From Candidatus Rokuibacteriota bacterium (GTDB taxonomy: Bacteria; Methylomirabilota; Methylomirabilia; Rokubacteriales; CSP1-6), in contig QHRU01000070.1 in the NCBI GenBank assembly GCA_003220225.1, positions 1-36,945 of the forward strand: 36,945 nucleotides of DNA, read 5' to 3'. A model generated the notes under the pieces. It did no database searches, was not told the DNA's origin, and saw only the letters and a list, made by a program, of their open reading frames with translations. Shown here piece after piece: positions 24,078 to 31,248 of the stretch (its first letter is position 1; each line of letters starts with the position of its first letter). The translations under genes were made by a program, and so were the position numbers.

Positions 24078-25934
24078 ATGAGCAGCCCCGCCGACGCCCG
24101 CTTGCTCGCGCTCGAGGACTTGGCCACCCAGCTGCGCGTGGACAGCGTGCGCGCGACGACCGCGGCCGGCAGCGGCCACCCGACCTCCTGCGCCTCCGGC
24201 GCGGACCTCGTCGCGGCGATCTTCTTCGACGTGATGCGCTTCGACCCGCAGGCGCCGCGCGATCCGGCGTGCGACCGCTTCGTGCTGAGCAAAGGCCACG
24301 CGGCGCCGCTGCTCTACGCGGCGTGGGCGGCGGCCGGCGCGCTCGACCGCAAGGATCTCGTGCAGCTGCGCCAGATCGACGGCGATCTCGAGGGCCACCC
24401 CACGCCGCGGCTGCCGTTCGTCGACGTCGCCACCGGCTCGCTCGGCCAGGGGCTCGGCGTCGGCGTTGGCCTGGCGCTCGGCGCGCGCATGCTCGGCGCC
24501 GACGCGCGGGTCTTCGTCCTGCTCGGCGACGGCGAGATGGCGGAGGGCTCGGTGTGGGAGGCCGCGCAGATGGCGAGCCACGAGAAGGTCGAGAACCTCG
24601 TGGCGATCGTCGACGTGAACGCGCTCGGCCAATCGGGGCCGACGATGTTCGGCCACGACCTCAAGGCCTACCAGCGCCGCTTCGCCGCGTTCGGCTGGCG
24701 CGTGAACGTCATCGACGGGCACGACATGAAGCAGGTGACCACCGCGCTCCGCCGCGCCGCGCGCGGCCGCGGCGCGCCGACCGCGATCGTCGCGCGCACG
24801 GTGAAGGGCAAGGGGCTCGGCGCCGAGGTCGAGGGCAAGGAAGGCTGGCACGGCAAGCCCCTGCCTCCCGACATGGCGGAGCGCGTGATCGCGGCGCTGG
24901 AGAGCCGGCTGCACCGGCTGCCGCCGCCGCCGATCCACCGGCCGCGCCGGCGCGCGGGCAAGAGCGCGCTGCCGACGCCCCAGCCGGTCGCGGGCAAGCC
25001 ACCGACCGGCGAGATCGCGACGCGCCAGGCGTACGGCGAGGCGCTGGTGCGGCTCGGCGAGAGCGACCCGCGCGTGCGCGTGCTGGACGGCGACGTGAAG
25101 AATTCGACGTACGCGGAGAAGTTCAAGGAGCGCTTCCCCGACCGGTTCGTCGAGGGCTGGATCGCGGAGCAGAACATGGTGAGCGCGGGGGCCGGCCTCG
25201 CCGCCCAGGGCCTGATCCCGTTCGTCTCGTCGTTCGCGTGCTTCCTCGAGCGCGCGGCCGACCAGATCCGCATGGCCGGCATCTCGCGCGCCAACCTGAA
25301 GCTCTGCGGATCGCACGCGGGCGTCTCGATCGGCGAGGACGGGCCCTCGCAGATGGCTCTCGAGGATCTCGCGCTCTTCCGCGCGATCCCCGAGGCCGTC
25401 GTCTTCTACCCATCCGACGGCGTCGCCACCGATGCCGCCGTGCGATTGGCCGCGGCGCGCAAGGGCATCGTCTACATCCGCACGACGCGCGGCAAGACGC
25501 CGGGCCTCTACCGCGAGGACGACGCGTTCGCCGTCGGCACGCTCAAGACGCTGCGCCGGAGCGAGCGCGACCGGCTCGCCATCGTCGCGGCCGGGATCAC
25601 GCTGCACGAGGCGCTCGCCGCCTACGACGAGCTGGCGAAGCAGGGGACCGCCGTGCGCGTGATCGACCTCTTCTGCGTGAAGCCGCTGGACGCCGCCGCA
25701 TTGCTCGAGGCCGCGCGCGCGTGCGACAACCGGGTCCTGACCGTCGAGGACCACTATCCGGAGGGCGGCCTCGGCGACGCCGTGATGGAAGCCGTGAGCA
25801 CCGCCGGCGTCGCCGTGCACCGGCTCGCCGTGCGCGAGATTCCGCGCAGCGGCCCGCCGCGGCAGTTGCTCGAGCGCTTCGGCATCGGCCGGGGCCCGAT
25901 CCTCGCGAAGGTCCGCGAGATCCTCGGCGGCTGA
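24078..25934 (+). CDS. tkt: Transketolase
   Basis: A 618-aa thiamine-diphosphate enzyme that moves two-carbon units between sugar phosphates (pentose phosphate pathway). Segments are SGHPTSCASGADLVAA, FVLSKGHAAPLLYAAW, the TPP motif GDGEMAEGSVWEA with NALGQSG, then a long Pro/Arg-rich joint at about residue 275-305 (RLPPPPIHRPRRRAGK), and the second half with GWIAEQNMVSAGAGLAAQG and VEDHYPEGGLGDAV. Single-chain, somewhat shorter than E. coli TktA (about 660). Followed 46 nt later by the histidine phosphatase gene. Confidence 0.95.
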   Translation: MSSPADARLLALEDLATQLRVDSVRATTAAGSGHPTSCASGADLVAAIFFDVMRFDPQAPRDPACDRFVLSKGHAAPLLYAAWAAAGALDRKDLVQLRQIDGDLEGHPTPRLPFVDVATGSLGQGLGVGVGLALGARMLGADARVFVLLGDGEMAEGSVWEAAQMASHEKVENLVAIVDVNALGQSGPTMFGHDLKAYQRRFAAFGWRVNVIDGHDMKQVTTALRRAARGRGAPTAIVARTVKGKGLGAEVEGKEGWHGKPLPPDMAERVIAALESRLHRLPPPPIHRPRRRAGKSALPTPQPVAGKPPTGEIATRQAYGEALVRLGESDPRVRVLDGDVKNSTYAEKFKERFPDRFVEGWIAEQNMVSAGAGLAAQGLIPFVSSFACFLERAADQIRMAGISRANLKLCGSHAGVSIGEDGPSQMALEDLALFRAIPEAVVFYPSDGVATDAAVRLAAARKGIVYIRTTRGKTPGLYREDDAFAVGTLKTLRRSERDRLAIVAAGITLHEALAAYDELAKQGTAVRVIDLFCVKPLDAAALLEAARACDNRVLTVEDHYPEGGLGDAVMEAVSTAGVAVHRLAVREIPRSGPPRQLLERFGIGRGPILAKVREILGG

Positions 25935-25980
25935 GCCGCCTCGCTTGCGTTGACCGCGCGCCACTGACACTCTCTGTGGC

Positions 25981-26622
25981 ATGCCGCCGGCCCGTTTCGC
26001 CTCCACGCTCGTCCTGCTCGTGCGCCACGGCGTGACGCCGACCACCGGGCGCCTGCTGCCCGGTCGCCGCCGCGGCCTGCACCTCTCGGAGGAGGGCCGG
26101 CGCCAGGCGGAGGCGCTGGCCGTGCGGCTGGCGGCGGTGCCGAAGCTCGCGGCGATCTACTCGTCGCCGCTCGAGCGGGCGCGCGAGACGGTGGCGCCGC
26201 TGGCGAAGGCGCGCGGCCTCGCCGTGCGCGTGGAGCCCGGCCTGCTCGAGAGCGATCTCGGCGCGTGGACCGGACTGTCGCTGCGGCGGGCGGCGAAGCG
26301 GCCCGAGTGGGCCGTGGTGCAGCGGCACGCGAGCGCGTTCCGTTTTCCGGGCGGCGAGTCGTTCGTCGAGATGCAGGCGCGCATGGTGAGCGCGGTGGCC
26401 CGGCTGGTCGCGCGCCATCGCGGCGGCACCATCGTCGTCGCCTCGCACGCCGACCCGATCAAGACGCTGGTGGCGCACGCGCTCGGCGCGCCGCTCGATC
26501 TCTTCCAGAGGATCATGATCGCGCCGGCGTCCATCACGGCGATCGCCTATCGTTTGGAGGGGCTGAGCGTGCTCACGATGAACGCGATGGACGGCGACCT
26601 CGCGTCGCTGGGGCGGCCATGA
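25981..26622 (+). CDS. Histidine phosphatase, MSMEG_4193 type
   Basis: A 213-aa histidine phosphatase-superfamily protein. The catalytic His is H16 in LVRHGVT, the second His is in VASHADPIK, and the acidic residue is in LLESDLGAW; SSPLERARETV is the phosphate-pocket Arg segment. The sequence and neighbours match the MSMEG_4193/Rv2135c phosphomutase-like family, found next to DUF3090 and SCO1664 genes in actinobacteria. The substrate is not known. Its stop overlaps the next start as ATGA. No Shine-Dalgarno is obvious. Confidence 0.9.
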   Translation: MPPARFASTLVLLVRHGVTPTTGRLLPGRRRGLHLSEEGRRQAEALAVRLAAVPKLAAIYSSPLERARETVAPLAKARGLAVRVEPGLLESDLGAWTGLSLRRAAKRPEWAVVQRHASAFRFPGGESFVEMQARMVSAVARLVARHRGGTIVVASHADPIKTLVAHALGAPLDLFQRIMIAPASITAIAYRLEGLSVLTMNAMDGDLASLGRP

Positions 26623-27119
26623 GCGCGTCCTTCGACCTCGATGCGCCCGATCACTTCACCACCGGCGCCGTCGGCCCGGTGGGCGAGCGCGTCTTCTACA
26701 TCCAGGGACGCCAGAAGGGCCGGCTCGTCACGCTCAAGAGCGAGAAGGAGCAGGTGCGCGCGCTGGCGACCTACCTCGCGCAGATACTCGACAAGCTGCC
26801 GACGGCGTCGGAGCCGACGCCCCAGAGCCTCGACCTCGTCGAGCCCGTGGACGCGGCGTGGCCGGTGGCCTCGCTCGGCCTCGGCTGGGACGAGAAGCGC
26901 CAGCGCATCGTCGTGGTCGCCGAGTCCGTCGTCGACGAGGAAGGCGAGGAGCCGGCGACGGCCCGCTTCGCGATCACGCGCGCCCAGGCGGCGGCGTTCG
27001 TCGAGCGCACGGAGTCGCTCGTGAAGGCGGGCCGGCCGATCTGCCCCATGTGCAGCCAGCCCAGGGATCCCGCCGGCCACGTGTGCCCGCGGAGCAACGG
27101 CCACGTCGTCACCGCCTGA
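26619..27119 (+). CDS. DUF3090 family protein
   Basis: A 166-aa protein of the DUF3090 family: RVFYIQGRQKGRLVTLKSEK and EQVRALATYLAQILDKL in the first half; VASLGLGWDEKRQRIVVVAE and ARFAITRAQAAAFVERTESL in the second. A short Cys-rich tail reads CPMCSQPRDPAGHVCPRSNG, a probable zinc site. ATG 26619 overlaps the stop of the phosphatase. It is the middle gene of the three-gene set. No function has been assigned to the family. Confidence 0.92.
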   Translation: MSASFDLDAPDHFTTGAVGPVGERVFYIQGRQKGRLVTLKSEKEQVRALATYLAQILDKLPTASEPTPQSLDLVEPVDAAWPVASLGLGWDEKRQRIVVVAESVVDEEGEEPATARFAITRAQAAAFVERTESLVKAGRPICPMCSQPRDPAGHVCPRSNGHVVTA

Positions 27120-27147
27120 CGTCGCCGCGCTCCTCGCGCGCGGCGAG

Positions 27148-27807
27148 GTGACCCTCAAGGGGCGGCTGCCCCGCAGCACGAACGCGACCTTCCTCGTCGA
27201 GGTCGCGCTCGAGGCCACTTGCGCGCTCGCCGTCTACAAGCCCGAGCGGGGCGAGCGCCCCCTCTGGGATTTTCCGCCCGGCCTCTTCAAGCGCGAGCTG
27301 GCCGCGTATCACCTCTCGGAGACGCTCGGCTGGGGGCTCGTGCCCCTCACGGTGCGGCGCGATGGGCCCTACGGCGAAGGCTCGCTGCAGGAGTTCGTGC
27401 ACGCGGACTTCGCCCAGCACTACTTCACGCTCTGCGAGGAGCCCGCGCACCGTGATCAGCTCGCCCGGATCTGCGCGTTCGATCTGATCGCCAACAACGC
27501 CGACCGCAAGAGCGGCCACTGCCTGCTCGGACCCGACGGCCGCATCTGGGCCATCGACAACGGGCTCTGCTTCAACGTCGAGCCCAAGCTGCGGACGGTG
27601 ATCTGGGATTTCGCGGGCGAGCCGCTGCCCGACGGCGTGCGCGACGACCTGCGACGACTCGTGAAACAGGGGCCACCCGCCGCGCTCGCGGAGCTGCTGG
27701 ACGAGCAGGAGCGCGACACGCTCGTCGCGCGGGCGCGGAGGCTGGCTCAGGCCGGCCGATTCCCGGGTGAAGGGAGCGCCGATCGCTACCCCTGGCCGGT
27801 TGTTTAG
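27148..27807 (+). CDS. SCO1664 family protein, PI-kinase-like fold
   Basis: A 219-aa protein of the SCO1664 family, distantly like phosphatidylinositol 3/4-kinases. It has a glycine-poor N-lobe (NATFLVEVALEATCALAVYK), then QEFVHADFAQHYFTL, the catalytic-loop-like FDLIANNADRKSGHCLL and the Asp in IWAIDNGLCFNV. The only start in the frame is GTG 27148, but clear coding signal (DVAALLARGE) precedes it in frame back to 27118, inside the intergenic space after DUF3090. Either the N-terminus is truncated, or a rare start is used, or a frame error hides it. Confidence 0.85.
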   Translation: MTLKGRLPRSTNATFLVEVALEATCALAVYKPERGERPLWDFPPGLFKRELAAYHLSETLGWGLVPLTVRRDGPYGEGSLQEFVHADFAQHYFTLCEEPAHRDQLARICAFDLIANNADRKSGHCLLGPDGRIWAIDNGLCFNVEPKLRTVIWDFAGEPLPDGVRDDLRRLVKQGPPAALAELLDEQERDTLVARARRLAQAGRFPGEGSADRYPWPVV

Positions 27808-27833
27808 ATGGGGGGCCTCGAAGGGCCCCCCAT
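27808..27833 (+). terminator. Hairpin without U-tract after the SCO1664 gene
   Basis: A perfect 10-bp stem ATGGGGGGCC (27808-27817) and GGCCCCCCAT (27824-27833) closes a 6-nt loop, starting 1 nt after the gene's stop. ACCCCCCAACG follows, with no T-run. A second, weaker stem GGAGCGTC/GACGCTCC lies at 27848-27876. It is probably a terminator or RNA end-stabiliser. Confidence 0.6.
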
Positions 27834-27923
27834 ACCCCCCAACGTTCGGAGCGTCCCGGCGGAGCCGTGACGCTCCTCTGTCACGCCCGGTGGTATCCTG
27901 TCCCCCAACTGGGAGGGTCGACC

Positions 27924-28793
27924 ATGGCGGCTGAGACGTTCGACCGGAAGGCAGAGGACGTCGGGAACATCGTCTTGCTGGAGCACGTGAACTTCCGCGT
28001 GCCCGATCAGCAGCTGGCGACGGCGTTCTACGTCACCGCGCTGGGCTTCACCCGCGATCCGTACCTCATGGTCGGACTCGACAACATGTGGATCAACCTC
28101 GGCCGCTCGCAGTTCCACCTGCCGACGGGCGCGCCGAACCACTCGCGCGGCCGAGTGGGGTGCGTCGTCTCGGACTTCGACACGCTCCCGGACCGGCTGC
28201 AGGCCGCCGACAAGTGGCTCGGAGGCACCAGGTACACGCACAAGGTGGAGAAGAACCACGCCGACGTGACGTGTCCGTGGGGCAACCGGATCCGGCTGCA
28301 TCGCGCGGGCTCGGACTTCGGCTTCATGACGCTCGGCATGCCGTACGTCGAGTTCCCGGTGCCCACGGGTCACGCCGACGGCATCGCGCGCTTCTACCGC
28401 GAGGTCATGGCCGCGCCGGCGCGGCTGGAGCAGGACAACGGCAGCGCGGTGGCCCGCGTGCAGGTGGGACCCGGCCAGTCGCTGCGGTTCCGCGAGACGT
28501 CGGACGACATCCGCCCCTACGACGGCTATCACATCGCCGTGTACGTCACCGACTTCGGCGGCTCGCATGCCAAGCTGAACGAGCGCGGCATCGTCAGCCA
28601 GGAGTCGAACCCGTACCAGTACCGCTTCCAGGAAATCGTCGACCCCGACTCGGGCAAGCTGCTCTACGAGATCGAGCACGAGGTGCGGTCGTTCACGCAC
28701 CCGATGTACGCGCGGCCGCTCGTGAATCGCAACCCGGCGCAGCGGCAGCCGACGTACCAGCCCGGCCAGGACGCCTTCTATCCCCGTTACTAG
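27924..28793 (+). CDS. VOC-fold protein (glyoxalase/dioxygenase-like)
   Basis: A 289-aa protein with two VOC modules. The first begins NIVLLEHVNFRVPDQQLATA, with FYVTALGFTRDP. The second begins MPYVEFPVPTGHADGIARFY, with EVMAAPARLEQDNGSA, and ends LLYEIEHEVRSF. The metal ligands expected in extradiol dioxygenases (H-H-E) are partly matched by H22 and the E of YEIEHEV; no specific substrate is suggested. ATG 27924 follows GGGAGGG (27911-27917). It ends in a palindrome shared with the convergent cupin gene. Confidence 0.8.
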   Translation: MAAETFDRKAEDVGNIVLLEHVNFRVPDQQLATAFYVTALGFTRDPYLMVGLDNMWINLGRSQFHLPTGAPNHSRGRVGCVVSDFDTLPDRLQAADKWLGGTRYTHKVEKNHADVTCPWGNRIRLHRAGSDFGFMTLGMPYVEFPVPTGHADGIARFYREVMAAPARLEQDNGSAVARVQVGPGQSLRFRETSDDIRPYDGYHIAVYVTDFGGSHAKLNERGIVSQESNPYQYRFQEIVDPDSGKLLYEIEHEVRSFTHPMYARPLVNRNPAQRQPTYQPGQDAFYPRY

Positions 28794-28803
28794 CTATAGC
28801 TAG
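28790..28803. repeat. 14-bp palindrome holding both convergent stop codons
   Basis: CTAGCTATAGCTAG is a perfect palindrome. The TAG stop of the VOC gene (28791-28793) and, on the other strand, the TAG stop of the cupin gene (28802-28800) are symmetrical parts of it. Confidence 0.8.
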
Positions 28804-29093
28804 CGCTTCAGCTCGATCTCGACGAAGACGAACTCGCCGGGGTTGGGGTTGATGACGTCGTGCTCGACGCCGGCGTCGCGATAGTAGGGCGCGCCGACGG
28901 TGAGTTGCGCAGTCGCGTCGCCGGCGGCGCTCCGGATGGCGAGCGGGCCACTGGTCATCGGCACGACGACGTAGGCGTACTCGTGACGGTGGTGGCCGGT
29001 GTGGGCACCGGGCGCGAAGCGCCACTCGGTGACACGCACCCGGTCGTTGTCGATCCGCACGGTCGCGACGGCCTTTGCCATCGGCTCGGGCAT
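28800..29093 (-). CDS. Small cupin protein
   Basis: A 97-aa single-domain cupin. The motif GAHTGHHRHEYAYVVVP supplies the metal-binding His cluster and Tyr/Glu, and the second motif is EHDVINPNPGEFVFVEIEL. Likely a small metal-binding barrel with unknown ligand. ATG 29093 is chosen; ATG 29081 is an alternative. TATGAT (29104-29099) is 5 nt before the start and there is no Shine-Dalgarno. Confidence 0.85.
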   Translation of the reverse strand: MPEPMAKAVATVRIDNDRVRVTEWRFAPGAHTGHHRHEYAYVVVPMTSGPLAIRSAAGDATAQLTVGAPYYRDAGVEHDVINPNPGEFVFVEIELKR

Positions 29094-29098
29094 GCGGC

Positions 29099-29104
29099 AT
29101 CATA
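29099..29104 (-). promoter_or_regulatory. -10 element of the cupin gene
   Basis: TATGAT, one base from the -10 consensus, is 5 nt before ATG 29093. An imperfect -35 (TCGGCA, 29128-29123) is 18 nt further upstream. The transcript would start at or next to the ATG. Confidence 0.5.
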
Positions 29105-29170
29105 TCCCGCCGCCTGACGATTTGCCGACCGTCGGGGGCGGATGCTCCCCGACGGCACATGGAGGAATCA

Positions 29171-29842
29171 ATGGCTGAGATGATCAACCTGACCGCCGAA
29201 GACGGACACAAGCTCGCCGCCTACAAGGCCGCGCCGACCGGAAAGCCGCGGGGCGCGCTGGTCGTGATCCAGGAGATCTTCGGCGTGAATCACCACATCA
29301 AGAACGTCACCGACGGCTTCGCGAAGGACGGCTACCTGGCCATCGCGCCCGCGATCTTCGACCGAGTCGAGCGCGGCTTCGAGACGGGCTACCAGCAGGC
29401 GGACATCGAGCGCGGCCGCGCCGTGCGCGGCAAGCTGTCGATCGACGACACGGTGAAGGACATCCGCGCGGCCGTCAAGGAGGCGCAGAAGTCCGGCCTC
29501 AAGGTCGGCGTGGTCGGCTACTGCTTCGGCGGCACCATGGCCTGGCTGGCCGCAACGCGCATCGACGGCGTGGCGGCGGCCATCGCGTACTACGGCGGCG
29601 GCATCGGCGACACGGCGACGGAGAAGCCGAAGTGTCCGGTGATCTTCCACTGGGGCGAGACCGACGCGTCCATCCCCAAGGAGCACTGGGAGAAGGTCAA
29701 GCAGAACCACCCGAACCTCCAGCAGTACGTGTACCCGGCGGGCCACGGCTTCTCGTGCGACGAGCGCGGCTCGTTCCACAAGCCGAGCTCGGACCAGGCC
29801 CGCGAGCGCACGATCCAGTTCCTCAAGCAGCACGTCGGGTAG
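29171..29842 (+). CDS. Dienelactone hydrolase family protein
   Basis: A 223-aa cytosolic alpha/beta hydrolase with the classical dienelactone hydrolase triad: C118 in GYCFGG, D165 in GETDAS and H192 in AGHGFS, plus E35 in QEIFGVN that gates the Cys. The substrate may be a dienelactone from aromatic degradation or another ester. ATG 29171 follows GGAGG (29161-29165). It is followed after 7 nt by the synthase/OB-fold fusion gene and is probably cotranscribed with it. Confidence 0.9.
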   Translation: MAEMINLTAEDGHKLAAYKAAPTGKPRGALVVIQEIFGVNHHIKNVTDGFAKDGYLAIAPAIFDRVERGFETGYQQADIERGRAVRGKLSIDDTVKDIRAAVKEAQKSGLKVGVVGYCFGGTMAWLAATRIDGVAAAIAYYGGGIGDTATEKPKCPVIFHWGETDASIPKEHWEKVKQNHPNLQQYVYPAGHGFSCDERGSFHKPSSDQARERTIQFLKQHVG

Positions 29843-29849
29843 CGGCGAC

Positions 29850-31247
29850 GTGCGCGGCCTTCTCGCCTGGGGCGCGTACGTCCCGTACGCGCGGCTCGAC
29901 CGCAAGGCCATCGGCGCGGCCCTCGGGGCCGCCGCCGGCGGCGGCACGCGCGCGGTCGCGTCGTACGACGAGGACACCACGTCCATGGGCGTGGAGGCCG
30001 CGCGCTCCGCGCTCCGCGGCGTGCCGGTGACGCCGGAAGCCGTCTACTTCGCCACGGCCGATCCCGCCTACCTCGACAAGACCAACGCGACGGCCATCCA
30101 CGCCGCGCTCGACCTGCCCGCCTCCGCGGCCGCCTACGACATGCTCGGCTCGGTCCGCTCGGCGGCGGGCGCGCTGCGCGCCGCCCTCGATGCGCGCGGG
30201 CCGGCGCTGGCCGTCCTCGCCGACGTCCGCACCGGGCTCGCGGGCGGCGGGGACGAGCGCGACGGCGGCGACGCTGCCGCCGCATTCTTGTTCGGCGACG
30301 GTCCAGTCGTGTCCGAAGCGCTCGGTCACGCGTCGCAGACCGCCGAGTTCCTCGAGCGCTGGCGCGTGCCGGGGGAGCCGGCGTCACGCCAGTGGGAGGA
30401 GCGCTTCGGCGAGCACGCGTACGTGCCGCTCGGCGAGGCCGCGCTGGCGGAGGCGTTGAAGCAGGCCGGCGTCACCGCGCCGTCGATCGACGTGCTGATC
30501 GTCGCCGGCCCGCACGCGCGCTCCAACAAGCGCGTGGCCGCCTCCGCGGGCGTGAAGAAGGAGGCGATCGCCGACGACCTCGCGGCGAGCGTCGGCCACA
30601 CGGGCGCGGCACACGCGGGACTCATGCTGGCGGCCGCACTCGACGCGGCGCGCCCCGAGCAGGTGATCGCGGTCGTCTCGCTCGCCGACGGTGCCGACGT
30701 CACCGTGTGGCGCACGACGGCGGCGGTCGCCGCGCGGCGTTCGGCCGCGACGGTGGCCGCTCAGATCGCGAGCTCGGGTCCTGTGCCGTATGCGGCCTTT
30801 CTGACGTGGCGCGGCTTCCTGCGCCGCGAGCCGCCGCGGCGTCCCGACCCGCAGCCCCCGGAGGCGCCGGCCTCGGCCCGCTCGGAGAGCTGGAAATACG
30901 CCTTCACCGGCAGCCGCTGCCAGGCGTGCGGCGCGCGCCACGTGCCGCCGCAGCGCGTGTGCGTGAAGTGCCACGCGATCGACCGCATGACGCCGGAGCG
31001 GCTCAGCGACGTGCCGGCGACCATCGCGACGTTCACGGTGGACCGGCTGGCGTACTCGATGTCGCCGCCCGTCGTCGTCGCCGTGGTCGACTTCGAGGGC
31101 GGTGGACGGTTCCAGTGCGAGATGACCGACGTCGATCCCAAGGCCGTCAAGATCGGCGACCGCGTCGAGCTGACCTTCCGGCGGCTCTACACGGCCAACG
31201 GCATCCACAACTACTTCTGGAAGGCGCGGCCGCTCCGCGCGCTCTGA
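29850..31247 (+). CDS. HMG-CoA synthase-like/OB-fold (DUF35) fusion lacking the catalytic Cys
   Basis: A 465-aa fusion. Residues about 1-310 have the thiolase-like fold of HMG-CoA synthase/KAS III (YDEDTTSMGVEAARSAL, SVGHTGAAHAGLMLAAALD). The rest is a zinc ribbon (CQACG and CVKC, 13 residues between the pairs) followed by an OB-fold, the DUF35 layout. At the position of the catalytic Cys (normally AFDxxxAC) the protein reads AYDMLGSVRS, so Val102 replaces it. It may be a non-catalytic acyl-CoA binder or substrate-channelling partner, as DUF35 proteins help thiolases. It starts at GTG 29850 and ends 1 nt before the convergent cytochrome stop. Confidence 0.82.
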   Translation: MRGLLAWGAYVPYARLDRKAIGAALGAAAGGGTRAVASYDEDTTSMGVEAARSALRGVPVTPEAVYFATADPAYLDKTNATAIHAALDLPASAAAYDMLGSVRSAAGALRAALDARGPALAVLADVRTGLAGGGDERDGGDAAAAFLFGDGPVVSEALGHASQTAEFLERWRVPGEPASRQWEERFGEHAYVPLGEAALAEALKQAGVTAPSIDVLIVAGPHARSNKRVAASAGVKKEAIADDLAASVGHTGAAHAGLMLAAALDAARPEQVIAVVSLADGADVTVWRTTAAVAARRSAATVAAQIASSGPVPYAAFLTWRGFLRREPPRRPDPQPPEAPASARSESWKYAFTGSRCQACGARHVPPQRVCVKCHAIDRMTPERLSDVPATIATFTVDRLAYSMSPPVVVAVVDFEGGGRFQCEMTDVDPKAVKIGDRVELTFRRLYTANGIHNYFWKARPLRAL

Positions 31248-31248
31248 T

